Of a stretch of 64,000 nucleotides of DNA, positions 55,084-63,863 are shown in pieces. Source of the DNA: Shimia sp. Alg240-R146 (GTDB lineage Bacteria > Pseudomonadota > Alphaproteobacteria > Rhodobacterales > Rhodobacteraceae); assembly GCF_947331465.1 (NCBI RefSeq), contig NZ_CAMZOK010000003.1, forward strand, positions 372,001-436,000, written 5' to 3'. Position numbers and translations under genes: made by a program. Every line of letters begins with the position of its first letter. Within the stretch, counting starts at the first letter, position 1. The notes under the pieces were generated by a model. It did not search any database, was not told the origin of the DNA, and saw nothing but the letters and a program-made list of their open reading frames with translations.

Positions 55084-55650
55084 TCAGCCGTCTTCAAAAC
55101 CTTCATTCTCAAACGACAAAAGCGGGTAGTCACACAGCACTTCATGCACCGCACCCGACGGGGTGAGTGTCGAGCGGAACAGCGAAAACTGCGTGATGTC
55201 CAGCGGCCCGATCTGCGCTGTGGCCCCGCGCGAAATGGCGGCCTGAAGCCGCTCGGGGGACTGTCCGCCGTCTTTGAGTCGGCTCAGCGTGACATGCGGA
55301 CGCCACCGACGCGATGCAGACGCGATACCGACGCGATGCAGACAGCGCTTTACGGCCGCTTGCAGGTCTCGCAAAACCGGGTCCGGCTCAGCCAATACCG
55401 CTAAGGCGCGGGTGCGCACCCCGCCAAATAGGTCCACGCCTTTAAACCTCAATTCAAACACAGGGTGTCGCAGGTCCTCAAGTTCTTCATGCAGCGCGTG
55501 AAGAAGGTCCTCGGGCTGCTCGTCAAGGAAAGCCAGCGTCAAATGCAAATTGGAAACCGGCACCGCGCGCCCTACTGCCATCCGCTCCTGCAAATCCAGA
55601 AACGCATCTGCTTCCGGCCCGCTCAGATCAATGGCTACAAAGGCCCTCAA
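55084..55650 (-). CDS. thpR: RNA 2',3'-cyclic phosphodiesterase
   Basis: A 188-residue 2H-family protein with both catalytic HxT motifs, HLTLAFLDE and HVTLSRLKD. The family start RAFVAIDLS is reached only from TTG at 55650, because the ATG of the neighbouring frame belongs to the end of the upstream gene (ATGCTCTGA). The frame is open further upstream but the residues are not family-like. It follows the dehydrogenase gene by 4 bp, so translation is probably coupled. Inside the gene a 15-bp direct repeat TCTGCATCGCGTCGG occurs twice, 22 bp apart (about 55303-55340). Confidence 0.88.
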   Translation of the reverse strand: MRAFVAIDLSGPEADAFLDLQERMAVGRAVPVSNLHLTLAFLDEQPEDLLHALHEELEDLRHPVFELRFKGVDLFGGVRTRALAVLAEPDPVLRDLQAAVKRCLHRVGIASASRRWRPHVTLSRLKDGGQSPERLQAAISRGATAQIGPLDITQFSLFRSTLTPSGAVHEVLCDYPLLSFENEGFEDG

Positions 55651-55654
55651 AGGC

Positions 55655-56641
55655 TCAGAGCATGGCCGGCACAACCAGGTCCGGCGGGCGATGCCCATCA
55701 TCGAAGGTCTTGATATTGATGAGAACTTTCTCACCCATCTCGATCCGCCCCTCTATCGTGGCAGACCCCATATGCGGCATCAAAACCACGTTGGGCAGCC
55801 CGCGTAAGTCGGGATGAATTTCCGCACCATGTTCATAGACATCCAGTCCCGCACCCGCGATCTCACCGGATTTGAGCAGGCGCACCATGGCATTTTCGTC
55901 AATCACTTCACCGCGGGAGGTGTTGATGATCACCGAGCCGGGTTTCATCAACTTCAACCGCCGCGCATTCAGCAGGTGGAAGGTCGACGGCGTGTGCGGA
56001 CAATTGACCGAAATCACATCCATCCGCGCCAGCATCTGGTCAAGGCTTTCCCAGTAGGTGGCCTCAAATTGTTCTTCAATTTCAGGACGTAAGCGCCGCC
56101 GGTTGTGGTAATGAATTTGCATCCCACACGCCTGAGCGCGCCGCGCAACGGCGGTGCCAATACGCCCCATACCAAGGATACCCAACCGCATGCCGCTGAC
56201 ACGGCCGCCCAGCAATGCCGTTGGCGCCCAGCCATCCCATTCGCCGGTCTGCATCCGCAACAGGCCCTCACCAATCCGCCGCGTGACCCCAAGGATCAAC
56301 GCCAGCGCCATGTCCGCCGTGTCATCCGCCGAGACCCCCGGCGTGTTGGACACAAGAACCCCACGTTGCCGAGCCGAAGCCACATCGATGTGATCCACCC
56401 CGGCGCCATAGTTGGCAATCAGCTTGAGCCGCTCTCCGGCCTGCGCGATCAGATTTGCGTCGATCTTGTCGCTCAGTGTCGGAACCAACACATCCGTCTG
56501 GCGCATGGCCTCGGCCAACTCTTCGCGGCTCATCGGTGTATCGTCATCGCGCAATTGCACGTCAAAGAGCTCACTCAGCCGCGTTTCAACCGCTTCCGGC
56601 AAGCGTCGCGTCACGACAACACTCAGACGTTGCTTGGGCAT
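55655..56641 (-). CDS. D-2-hydroxyacid dehydrogenase (glyoxylate/hydroxypyruvate reductase-like)
   Basis: A 328-residue D-isomer-specific dehydrogenase. NAD-binding motif GMRLGILGMGRIGTAVA, catalytic Arg in INTSRGEV, Glu in GLDVYEHGAEIH and His in LMPHMGSAT are all present. ATG 56641 is preferred over an upstream in-frame ATG at 56665. Function in glyoxylate/hydroxypyruvate reduction is likely but other D-hydroxy acids are possible. Confidence 0.92.
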   Translation of the reverse strand: MPKQRLSVVVTRRLPEAVETRLSELFDVQLRDDDTPMSREELAEAMRQTDVLVPTLSDKIDANLIAQAGERLKLIANYGAGVDHIDVASARQRGVLVSNTPGVSADDTADMALALILGVTRRIGEGLLRMQTGEWDGWAPTALLGGRVSGMRLGILGMGRIGTAVARRAQACGMQIHYHNRRRLRPEIEEQFEATYWESLDQMLARMDVISVNCPHTPSTFHLLNARRLKLMKPGSVIINTSRGEVIDENAMVRLLKSGEIAGAGLDVYEHGAEIHPDLRGLPNVVLMPHMGSATIEGRIEMGEKVLINIKTFDDGHRPPDLVVPAML

Positions 56642-56738
56642 AGATTGGCCTCCCGGTCTTTCCAAATCAGCGCGTTGCTGTCACAGTGCCCCACACATCG
56701 ACGGGGCACAAGAACCCCCGCGAGGTCCAGAGCAGAAA

Positions 56739-57263
56739 ATGTCAGGCAAGATGGTCTTGTTAGGTCGAAAATTGCGCATAATTCTAAGCGCGGCGCTGAT
56801 TGCAGCGCTTTCAACTGCCGTGGCGGCAGAAGAAAAACGTGGGCCGGTCACAAACCTGCCCTTGCCGCGCTATGTGTCGCTCAAGGCGCCCAAAGCCAAC
56901 GTGCGCCGCGGTCCCTCCAGCACGCACCGCATCGACTGGGTGTTTACCCGCCGCAACATGCCGCTACAGATCACCGCTGAATATGAACATTGGCGCCGAG
57001 TACGCGACATCGAAGGCGCGGGCGGCTGGGTGCACTATTCGCTCCTGTCAGGCGTGCGCACTGTCATCGTGCAAACTGATTTGCTGCCGCTGATGGCGCG
57101 CCCGGCGGAAAACACACCCGTCACGGTCAACTTGGAGCTGGGTGTGATCGCCCGACTGGAAGAATGCACCATCGACTGGTGCAAGCTCAACGCAGGCGGC
57201 TACAAAGGTTGGACACCCAAGGATCATCTTTGGGGTGTTATGCCTGACGAAATCCGCGACTAA
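56739..57263 (+). CDS. Exported SH3-domain protein
   Basis: A 174-residue protein with a signal peptide (about 10-30: LRIILSAALIAALSTAVAA). Two SH3-like repeats follow: the first with RYVSLKAPKANVRRGPSST, the second around ARPAENTPVTVNLELGVIARL, ending GGYKGWTPKDHLWGV. Such bacterial SH3_4-type proteins sit in the periplasm and are thought to bind peptidoglycan or proteins. Either ATG 56739 or ATG 56751 could start it. Confidence 0.85.
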   Translation: MSGKMVLLGRKLRIILSAALIAALSTAVAAEEKRGPVTNLPLPRYVSLKAPKANVRRGPSSTHRIDWVFTRRNMPLQITAEYEHWRRVRDIEGAGGWVHYSLLSGVRTVIVQTDLLPLMARPAENTPVTVNLELGVIARLEECTIDWCKLNAGGYKGWTPKDHLWGVMPDEIRD

Positions 57264-57290
57264 GCGCGGCCTTTCGACAGGCGGATTTCA

Positions 57291-57974
57291 TCAGCTGGAA
57301 ATGCTGTCGCGGATCGCTTGCATGTTTGCGCCGTAAACCTCGGCAGCTTGCACCGATCCCCCCTTGAACACAGCGGACCCCGCCACCAGCACATCCGCGC
57401 CCGCTTCGGCCACCAAAGGTGCGGTCTGGGGCGTCACACCGCCGTCAATCTGGATATGAATTTCACGATCCCCGATCATCTCACGCACTCGGCGGGTTTT
57501 CTCAACGCCGGAGTGGATGAATTTTTGCCCGCCAAAGCCAGGGTTCACAGTCATCACCAACACCATGTCAGCCAGATCAAGCACGTCAGAAATGGCTTCA
57601 ACCGGCGTGCCGGGGTTCAGCGCAACACCCGCTTTCACGCCCTGCGCTTTGATCGCCTGCAATGTGCGGTGAATGTGCGGACCGGCCTCGACATGCGCGG
57701 TGATCATGTCCGCGCCTGCCTCTGCATAGGCTTCAATGTAGGGATCCACAGGCGAAATCATCAGGTGCACATCCATGAAGGTTTTCACGTGCGGGCGGAA
57801 CGCTTTCACAGCCGGTGGGCCAAACGTGAGGTTCGGCACAAAATGCCCGTCCATCACATCTACATGCACCCAATCCGCGCCCTGATCTTCGATCGCACGG
57901 ATTTCCTCGCCAAAGTTGGCAAAATCCGCCGATAGGATCGACGGGGCAATTTTGATGGAACGGTCAAAGGACAT
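57291..57974 (-). CDS. rpe: Ribulose-phosphate 3-epimerase
   Basis: A 227-residue TIM-barrel epimerase of the pentose phosphate and Calvin pathways. Metal/active-site blocks are [39 protein letters not shown] and IQIDGGVTP. Start at 57974 with GGGGAAAC upstream. The region between it and ureD carries TTGGCAA repeats. Confidence 0.96.
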   Translation of the reverse strand: MSFDRSIKIAPSILSADFANFGEEIRAIEDQGADWVHVDVMDGHFVPNLTFGPPAVKAFRPHVKTFMDVHLMISPVDPYIEAYAEAGADMITAHVEAGPHIHRTLQAIKAQGVKAGVALNPGTPVEAISDVLDLADMVLVMTVNPGFGGQKFIHSGVEKTRRVREMIGDREIHIQIDGGVTPQTAPLVAEAGADVLVAGSAVFKGGSVQAAEVYGANMQAIRDSISS

Positions 57975-58085
57975 GGATGTTTCCCCTCGGTGAGGCAAGA
58001 ATTTAAAGACCCAGCAAACCGCAAAAGCGACACGATTCGACAGTGGTGGGAAAATGCGGCGTGCCACGTCAAAGTGCAACGGCCT

Positions 58086-58147
58086 TTGGCAAGATTGGCA
58101 AAATCTCAAACAGCCTAATTTTTCACCACAACATCATCTATTGCCAA
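58086..58147. repeat. TTGGCAA repeats in the rpe-ureD intergenic region
   Basis: TTGGCAA occurs at 58086-58092 and 58095-58101 as a direct repeat with 9-bp period, and its reverse complement TTGCCAA lies at 58141-58147. A further TTGGCAA lies in rpe at 57916-57922. Repeats of one heptamer in a divergent promoter suggest an operator, possibly for urease or rpe regulation, but the protein is unknown. Confidence 0.35.
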
Positions 58148-58199
58148 AATTTTAACCAAGTCACTCCACCTCCTCCCCCGTTTCAGGCACGGAACGCCG

Positions 58200-59087
58200 G
58201 TGGTTGCCTGTTCATTGGGCAATTGCACCTCCACGATCCCGTCAAACCGACTGGAGAGCACCATTCCGGCACTTGCCACCATACCGATAGAGACCCAGCC
58301 GCGCGCCGTGGGCACCGCTTTGGTGCGCAGCAAGTGTCGCGACGGGCAAACCGTGCTTGACGATTTCCGCTTGTCCGGCTCTTCCCGCGTGCTATTCCCG
58401 CGCGGCCGCAGCAGCCTTGAGGCCGTCTTGCTGAACACATCCGGTGGGCTGACGGGCGGCGACCAGTTTGACACTGAAATCGTCGCAGGCATCAAAAGCC
58501 AAGTGACCGTGACCACACAGGCGGCAGAGCGCGCTTATCGCAGCATCGATCGCAAACCCGCGCGGGTGCAAACGTGCCTCACCGTCGAAACTGGCGCCAA
58601 ACTCAATTGGTTGCCTCAGGAAACCATCGTTTTTGAGGGCGCGCATCTTGACCGGTCTCTTGACATCTCGCTCGCATCAGGCGCCGACTTTCTGATGGTG
58701 GAACCGATGGTCTTTGGCCGCACCGCAATGGGTGAAACCATTCACAACGCCACTCTGTCAGACCGGATCACGCTTCGGCGTGACGGGCGCTTGCTGTTTG
58801 CCGACCGCGTCGCGCTATCGGGCGACGTGCAAACCCATTTGGATCGCCCGACCATCGCAGGCGGTGCGCGCGCCATGGCGGCGCTGCTGTATGCGACACC
58901 GGATGCCGAGCGCTTCCTTGCCCCGTTGCGCGATCTGCTGCCGTCCAACTGTGGTGTCAGCCTAATCCGCGACGGCCTGATTTTTGCGCGCCTGCTGGCC
59001 GACGACGGCCACGCTTTGCGTCAAACCCTGATACCTGCCCTGCGCCTTTTGCGCGGCGGCGACCTACCTCGAACCTGGATGCTCTGA
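58200..59087 (+). CDS. ureD: Urease accessory protein UreD
   Basis: A 295-residue urease accessory protein. The characteristic [17 protein letters not shown] and [13 protein letters not shown] phrases are present, as is [19 protein letters not shown] at 58200 is the furthest start; the true start could be a few codons later since the N-terminus is variable. It acts in the cytosol with UreF and UreG to load nickel onto the apo-urease. First gene of the urease operon, and the next gene starts after 4 bp. Confidence 0.93.
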   Translation: MVACSLGNCTSTIPSNRLESTIPALATIPIETQPRAVGTALVRSKCRDGQTVLDDFRLSGSSRVLFPRGRSSLEAVLLNTSGGLTGGDQFDTEIVAGIKSQVTVTTQAAERAYRSIDRKPARVQTCLTVETGAKLNWLPQETIVFEGAHLDRSLDISLASGADFLMVEPMVFGRTAMGETIHNATLSDRITLRRDGRLLFADRVALSGDVQTHLDRPTIAGGARAMAALLYATPDAERFLAPLRDLLPSNCGVSLIRDGLIFARLLADDGHALRQTLIPALRLLRGGDLPRTWML

Positions 59088-59091
59088 ACAC

Positions 59092-59394
59092 ATGCAACTC
59101 ACGCCAAGAGAAAAAGACAAACTGCTGATTGCCATGGCCGCCGAAGTGGCCCGCAAGCGCCTTGCACGGGGCGTCAAGCTCAACCACCCCGAAGCGATTG
59201 CGCTGATCACGGACGCCGTGGTCGAAGGCGCGCGCGATGGCCGCTCGGTGGCTGACATGATGCAGGCGGGAGCCCAGATCATCACCCGCGACCAATGCAT
59301 GGAGGGCATCCCCGAGATGATCCACGAAGTGCAGGTCGAAGCCACATTTCCCGACGGCACCAAACTTGTGACCGTCCACAACCCCATTCGCTGA
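59092..59394 (+). CDS. ureA: Urease gamma subunit
   Basis: A 100-residue UreA with [20 protein letters not shown] at the start and the [19 protein letters not shown] ending, both standard. Canonical family length. Confidence 0.97.
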   Translation: MQLTPREKDKLLIAMAAEVARKRLARGVKLNHPEAIALITDAVVEGARDGRSVADMMQAGAQIITRDQCMEGIPEMIHEVQVEATFPDGTKLVTVHNPIR

Positions 59395-59409
59395 ACGCAG
59401 GAGACCCCT

Positions 59410-59577
59410 ATGCAACGTTTTGCCATCGCCACTTTCGCCCTGACCGCCGCATCGCCTGCTGTCGCCCACGAAGGGCTGCACCTGCACCCCCACGCTGAAA
59501 ACCCAGTTTGGCTTGGCCTGATGGTCGGCGGGCTTTTGGTTGGCGGCTTCGCACTCTGGATGGGCACCGGCAAATGA
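59410..59577 (+). CDS. Small His-rich single-span membrane protein in the urease operon
   Basis: A 55-residue protein, short enough to be missed by ORF cut-offs. Starts [19 protein letters not shown], a signal peptide or anchor, then [12 protein letters not shown] with four His within ten residues, then a hydrophobic segment [18 protein letters not shown]. Its stop (ATGA) overlaps the ureB start by 4 bp, and AGGAG sits upstream. Position between ureA and ureB and the His cluster suggest a nickel-binding or nickel-delivery helper at the membrane; that is inference. Not a standard urease gene. Confidence 0.8.
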   Translation: MQRFAIATFALTAASPAVAHEGLHLHPHAENPVWLGLMVGGLLVGGFALWMGTGK

Positions 59578-59882
59578 TCCCCGGAGAGCTGCTCCCAGCC
59601 GAAGGCGACCTGACACTGAACGACGGGGCAGAAGTGACCACGTTGATGGTCGCCAACACCGGCGACCGGCCAATTCAGGTGGGAAGCCACTATCATTTTG
59701 CCGAAACCAATCCGGCGTTGGATTTTGACCGTGCCGCCGCGCATGGCCAGCGCCTTGATATCGCGGCGGGCACCGCCGTGCGGTTTGAACCGGGCCAGCG
59801 CCGCGAAGTGCCACTGATCCCCATCAGTGGCGCGCGCCGTATCTTCGGGTTCAACCAAAAGGTCATGGGACCTCTTTCCTGA
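59574..59882 (+). CDS. ureB: Urease beta subunit
   Basis: A 102-residue UreB starting [12 protein letters not shown], with [29 protein letters not shown] and [11 protein letters not shown] as family marks. Its ATG overlaps the stop of the small His-rich gene. Structural part of urease with UreA and UreC. Confidence 0.97.
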   Translation: MIPGELLPAEGDLTLNDGAEVTTLMVANTGDRPIQVGSHYHFAETNPALDFDRAAAHGQRLDIAAGTAVRFEPGQRREVPLIPISGARRIFGFNQKVMGPLS

Positions 59883-59908
59883 CCTGATGTTCAACAAAGG
59901 AGACTTCA

Positions 59909-60532
59909 ATGACGACTTTTGTGAAAGCCCCGATTACTGCTTCGCTCAGCGGCTACATTTTGATGTCGCGCATTATGGAACGCCAAATGCGCGCATCCCA
60001 CGCCGTGACCCGCGCTATGATCTCTCCGTTTGCCGCGCCCCGCGTCACGCCTAAACCAGCTGCGAAACCAGCGCCCGTGCGCAAGGCCGCGGCCAAACGG
60101 CCGCCAGCCGTAAAAAAGACCATCGTGGCAGCCAAGCCCGCGCCCAAACCCGTCGCGAAACCGACCGCTGTCGCAGAGGCGCCGCAAAAGCCCGTCTTCA
60201 AGGCCGCTGCCCGCACCGCCAAACCTGCGGCGCCCGAAAAAACCGCCAAGGTCGCAAAACCCGTTACCAAAGAAAAACCTGTGGCTACCTTAAAATCAGC
60301 CGCCACGGCAAAACCACGTCGGAAAGTGGCCAAGGGTGTCGTCACTGAGGTGCCGAAACCAGAGCCAAAAGCCTCCATGCCAACAATGGACGCCAAGAAA
60401 ACAAAGGCAGCAAAGGCGCAAAGTACGCCCGCCAAGCCCGACACAGCCACACCGGCGCCACGTAAGCGCGCACGCCAGCCTTCGTCACCGCCGGCCATGC
60501 CAACGTCCGCAAAACCTAAGAAGAAAACATAA
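59909..60532 (+). CDS. Lys/Ala/Pro-rich histone-H1-like protein inserted between ureB and ureC
   Basis: A 207-residue protein with a strong ribosome site (AAAGGAG) before its ATG. The first ~45 residues look ordered ([19 protein letters not shown]). The remainder is a low-complexity chain of Lys, Ala and Pro with [11 protein letters not shown] and similar units, strongly basic and probably disordered. It resembles the tails of histone H1-like or other DNA-compacting proteins, but no catalytic domain is visible. Co-directional with its neighbours, 26 bp after ureB and 46 bp before ureC. The function in a urease operon is unknown. Confidence 0.8.
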   Translation: MTTFVKAPITASLSGYILMSRIMERQMRASHAVTRAMISPFAAPRVTPKPAAKPAPVRKAAAKRPPAVKKTIVAAKPAPKPVAKPTAVAEAPQKPVFKAAARTAKPAAPEKTAKVAKPVTKEKPVATLKSAATAKPRRKVAKGVVTEVPKPEPKASMPTMDAKKTKAAKAQSTPAKPDTATPAPRKRARQPSSPPAMPTSAKPKKKT

Positions 60533-60578
60533 GGGCGGCGCGCCTGCGCCAACCCTTCCAAACAACGAGACGCACCTG

Positions 60579-62318
60579 ATGCCCGCAAAAATCTCACGCT
60601 CCGACTATGCCGCCATGTTCGGCCCCACTGTGGGCGACAAGCTTCGGCTTGCAGACACGGATCTCATCATCGAGGTCGAACGCGACTTGACCGCCGAACG
60701 CGCCAGCGCCGGAAACGCGCTGGCCTATGGCGAAGAGGTGAAATTCGGCGGTGGCAAAGTTATTCGCGATGGCATGGGACAGGCTCAAACCACCCGCGCC
60801 GAAGGTGCCGTGGACACAGTCATCACCAACGCGCTGATTGTGGACCACTCCGGCATTTATAAAGCGGACGTTGGCCTGCGCGACGGGCGCATCGCCAAAA
60901 TCGGTAAGGCTGGCAACCCGGACACACAGCCCGGCGTCGACATCATCGTTGGCCCCGGCACCGAAGCCATCGCAGGCGAAGGCAAAATCCTGACAGCTGG
61001 CGGTTTTGACAGCCACATCCACTTTATCTGCCCGCAACAGATCGAGGATGCGCTGCACTCCGGCCTGACCACCATGCTCGGCGGTGGCACCGGCCCTGCG
61101 CACGGCACGCTCGCCACGACCTGCACACCGGGGCCTTGGCACATTGGCCGCATGTTGCAATCAGCGGACGCATTTCCAATGAACCTCGCCTTCGCAGGCA
61201 AAGGCAACGCGTCCTTGCCAGCAGCCCTTGAGGAACAGGTAAAAGGCGGCGCCTGCGCGCTGAAACTGCACGAGGATTGGGGCACCACGCCCGCCGCGAT
61301 TGATTGCTGCCTGACGGTCGCCGACGCGATGGACGTACAGGTAATGATCCACACCGACACGCTCAATGAAAGCGGGTTTGTCGAAAACACTGTTGCGGCC
61401 ATGAAAGGCCGCACCATCCACGCTTTCCACACCGAAGGCGCAGGCGGCGGACACGCCCCGGACATCATCAAAATATGCGGCGAAGAGCACGTGCTGCCGT
61501 CCTCCACCAACCCGACACGGCCCTTCACGGTCAACACGGTGGACGAACACCTCGACATGCTGATGGTCTGCCACCACCTCGACAAATCCATCCCCGAAGA
61601 CGTGGCTTTCGCAGAAAGCCGCATCCGCCGCGAGACGATTGCGGCCGAAGACATCCTGCACGACATGGGCGCGTTTTCGATCATCGCGTCCGACAGCCAA
61701 GCCATGGGTCGCGTCGGTGAAGTCCTGATCCGCACATGGCAAACCGCCGACAAGATGAAAAAACAACGCGGGCGTCTGGCCGAAGAAACCGGCGAGAACG
61801 ACAATTTCCGTGTGCGCCGCTATATTGCGAAATACACCATCAATCCGGCCATTGCCCACGGCATCAGCCAACACATCGGCTCGATCGAGGAAGGCAAACG
61901 CGCCGACCTCGTGCTATGGGATCCGGCTTTCTTTGGGGTAAAACCCGAAATGGTGCTGATCGGCGGCTCGATTGTCTGTGCGCAAATGGGCGACCCGAAC
62001 GCATCGATTCCGACGCCGCAGCCGGTCTACTCCCGTCCGATGTTTGGCGCCTATGGGCGCGCGGTGGAAAACGCTGCCGTAGTGTTTGTGTCGGAAGCCG
62101 CACAGGCCGAGGGCATCGGCGCGTCACTTGGTTTGGCAAAACAAACGCTGGCTGTGGAAAACACCCGCAATATCGGCAAGTCACACCTCAAATTGAACGA
62201 CGCCACCCCTGACATCGAAGTACACCCGGAAACCTATGAAGTGCGCGCCAATGGCGAATTGTTGACATGTCAGCCCGCCGAAGTGTTGCCTATGGCGCAG
62301 CGCTATTTCATGTTCTGA
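60579..62318 (+). CDS. ureC: Urease alpha subunit (catalytic)
   Basis: A 579-residue catalytic subunit. Nickel site residues are His146 and His148 (DSHIHFIC), the carbamylated Lys229 ([10 protein letters not shown]), His258 ([11 protein letters not shown]) and His284 ([15 protein letters not shown]). The flap His is in [14 protein letters not shown] (about 333) and a nickel-ligand Asp near 372 ([11 protein letters not shown]). ATG at 60579 gives the family start. Slightly longer than the usual ~570 residues. Confidence 0.97.
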   Translation: MPAKISRSDYAAMFGPTVGDKLRLADTDLIIEVERDLTAERASAGNALAYGEEVKFGGGKVIRDGMGQAQTTRAEGAVDTVITNALIVDHSGIYKADVGLRDGRIAKIGKAGNPDTQPGVDIIVGPGTEAIAGEGKILTAGGFDSHIHFICPQQIEDALHSGLTTMLGGGTGPAHGTLATTCTPGPWHIGRMLQSADAFPMNLAFAGKGNASLPAALEEQVKGGACALKLHEDWGTTPAAIDCCLTVADAMDVQVMIHTDTLNESGFVENTVAAMKGRTIHAFHTEGAGGGHAPDIIKICGEEHVLPSSTNPTRPFTVNTVDEHLDMLMVCHHLDKSIPEDVAFAESRIRRETIAAEDILHDMGAFSIIASDSQAMGRVGEVLIRTWQTADKMKKQRGRLAEETGENDNFRVRRYIAKYTINPAIAHGISQHIGSIEEGKRADLVLWDPAFFGVKPEMVLIGGSIVCAQMGDPNASIPTPQPVYSRPMFGAYGRAVENAAVVFVSEAAQAEGIGASLGLAKQTLAVENTRNIGKSHLKLNDATPDIEVHPETYEVRANGELLTCQPAEVLPMAQRYFMF

Positions 62319-62353
62319 GGCGCTGAAATGAACCTCGTTAACCCTTTGAGAAT

Positions 62354-62366
62354 GCTGCATTGCAGC
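62354..62366. promoter_or_regulatory. Palindrome GCTGCATTGCAGC, PhaR-type site candidate
   Basis: A perfect 13-base palindrome containing CTGC-ATT-GCAG, 104 bp upstream of the DUF1127 start. CTGC-N3-4-GCAG is the recognition pattern reported for the polyhydroxybutyrate regulator PhaR in Paracoccus. The match may be chance. Confidence 0.4.
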
Positions 62367-62469
62367 GGACGCAAGACAGCTATGACAAAAGCAACCCTAC
62401 ACATGGCAACGAACCTGACGCATATTTACACCCAAGGGAGGACCAAAGTTTTTACAAACGAGGTTCGAA

Positions 62470-62697
62470 ATGGCACTGACAGATACAACTCACACTACCG
62501 CCCCGATTTCTCTGGGCAAAATCTTCGCTGCACCATTCCAGGCAATCGGCCGCTTCTTCGTGGCGATCATGGAAAGCAACAGCCGCATCCAACGCGTCGA
62601 TGCTCTGAACGCGATGACCGACGAGCAGCTGGCAGCACGCGGCCTGCGTCGCGAAGACATCGTACGCCACGTATTCGGCGACTACATGCACGTTTGA
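62470..62697 (+). CDS. DUF1127-domain small protein
   Basis: A 75-residue protein. The C-terminal part (ALNAMTDEQLAARGLRREDIVRHVFGD) is the DUF1127 signature, an arginine-rich helical motif. The N-terminal part contains a short hydrophobic stretch (LGKIFAAPFQAIGRFFVAI). Ribosome site ACGAGG upstream. Members act in RNA metabolism or phosphate/C1 regulation in some alphaproteobacteria, but here the role is unknown. It lies between ureC and ureE; the ~150-bp spacer before it likely has its own promoter. Confidence 0.85.
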   Translation: MALTDTTHTTAPISLGKIFAAPFQAIGRFFVAIMESNSRIQRVDALNAMTDEQLAARGLRREDIVRHVFGDYMHV

Positions 62698-62722
62698 TCG
62701 ACTCGGGCCTTGGGGGTGTCGC

Positions 62723-63232
62723 ATGACGTCAATCCCCACCGCCCGCGCCTATCACGGCCACGCACATGCCCCGTCATCGGGGCGTGTGGCTTTGACTTAC
62801 GAAGACCGCTTCCTCCGCCGCAAAACCTTGTTGCTTGAGGACGGCACCCGCATCCTTGTTGATCTGCCCAAAACCACCTCGCTTGATCATGGCGGGGTTC
62901 TTGTGTTGACGGATGGCGCGGAAATCACCGTGACCGCCGCACCCGAAGCGTTGATGCAGGTCACCGCCGCTGATCTCACCCGCATTGCCTGGCACATCGG
63001 CAACCGCCACACCCCGTGCCAGATCGAAACTGATCGCCTGTTGCTGCAACCCGATCACGTGATCCGCGACATGCTGGCACTTTTGGGAGCGACCGTCACC
63101 GACGTGATAGAGCCTTTCACACCCGAAGGTGGCGCATATGGCCACGGTCGCACCCACGGCCACGACCACAGCCACCCTCATGCGCATGATCACACACACG
63201 ATCACGGTCCTTCTCACGATCATGACCACTGA
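62723..63232 (+). CDS. ureE: Urease accessory protein UreE
   Basis: A 169-residue UreE nickel chaperone. The N-terminal domain includes VALTYEDRFLRRKTLLL and the C-terminal metal domain WHIGNRHTPCQIE and DHVIRDMLALLGA. The last ~30 residues are extremely His-rich (HGHDHSHPHAHDHTHDHG), a nickel-binding tail. The stop overlaps the ureF start by 11 bp. Confidence 0.95.
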   Translation: MTSIPTARAYHGHAHAPSSGRVALTYEDRFLRRKTLLLEDGTRILVDLPKTTSLDHGGVLVLTDGAEITVTAAPEALMQVTAADLTRIAWHIGNRHTPCQIETDRLLLQPDHVIRDMLALLGATVTDVIEPFTPEGGAYGHGRTHGHDHSHPHAHDHTHDHGPSHDHDH

Positions 63233-63863
63233 TCCAATCCTGACCCTGACTCAATGGCTCTCGCCCGCCTTTCCGGTCGGCGCGTTCACCTACAGTCATG
63301 GCTTGGAAGATCTTGTTGCCACCGATGTTGTGACAAACGCCGACACCTTCGAGAACTGGTTGACGGACACGCTGTCTTTTGGCGCTGGCCGCAACGACAC
63401 GATCCTGCTTGTAGCGGCCTACAACGCGGATGTAGCCGACCTTCAGGAAATCGACGACCTCGCCCGCGCCCTCGCGCCAAGTGCAGAGCGCCTGCTTGAA
63501 ACGGATCAACAAGGCGGCGCCTTTGCCCGCACCATTGCAGCCATCCATAACCTTGATCTTGCCGCCCTGACCTATCCGGTGGCCGTCGGCCACGCCGCCC
63601 GCTTGCAAGACCTGCCACTAAGGGACACCGCCCGCCTGTTCTTGCACGCGTTTGCGGCCAACCTGACCTCGGCAGCCACGCGCCTTGTGCCTTTGGGTCA
63701 GACCGAAGCACAGACCGTCCTGCTGAAAACCGCCCCGCTGTGCCAACAGATTGCCGACAAAGCGCTCACTGAGACAATCAACGACATTGCCTCAACCACA
63801 TTTGCCTCCGACATTGCGTCCATGAACCATGAAACGCAGTACTCAAGGCTTTTCCGATCATGA
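63222..63863 (+). CDS. ureF: Urease accessory protein UreF
   Basis: A 213-residue UreF. Recognised by LTQWLSPAFPVGAFTYSHGLE at the start and the RLVPLGQTEAQTVL block later. ATG 63222 lies inside the last codons of ureE, so the genes are co-translated. Forms the UreD-UreF-UreG complex needed for nickel insertion; ureG is expected just beyond the window. Confidence 0.95.
   Translation: MTTDPILTLTQWLSPAFPVGAFTYSHGLEDLVATDVVTNADTFENWLTDTLSFGAGRNDTILLVAAYNADVADLQEIDDLARALAPSAERLLETDQQGGAFARTIAAIHNLDLAALTYPVAVGHAARLQDLPLRDTARLFLHAFAANLTSAATRLVPLGQTEAQTVLLKTAPLCQQIADKALTETINDIASTTFASDIASMNHETQYSRLFRS

Noticed and set aside
60040-60530. Low-complexity DNA between ureB and ureC considered as non-coding repeat
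   Set aside because: It is an uninterrupted frame with a strong ribosome site and consistent codon use, so it is more likely a real Lys/Ala/Pro-rich protein.
63129-63232. Repetitive CAC/CAT/GAT stretch at the end of ureE, considered as a tandem repeat or CRISPR-like element
   Set aside because: It encodes the expected His-rich nickel-binding tail of UreE in frame and has no spacer structure.
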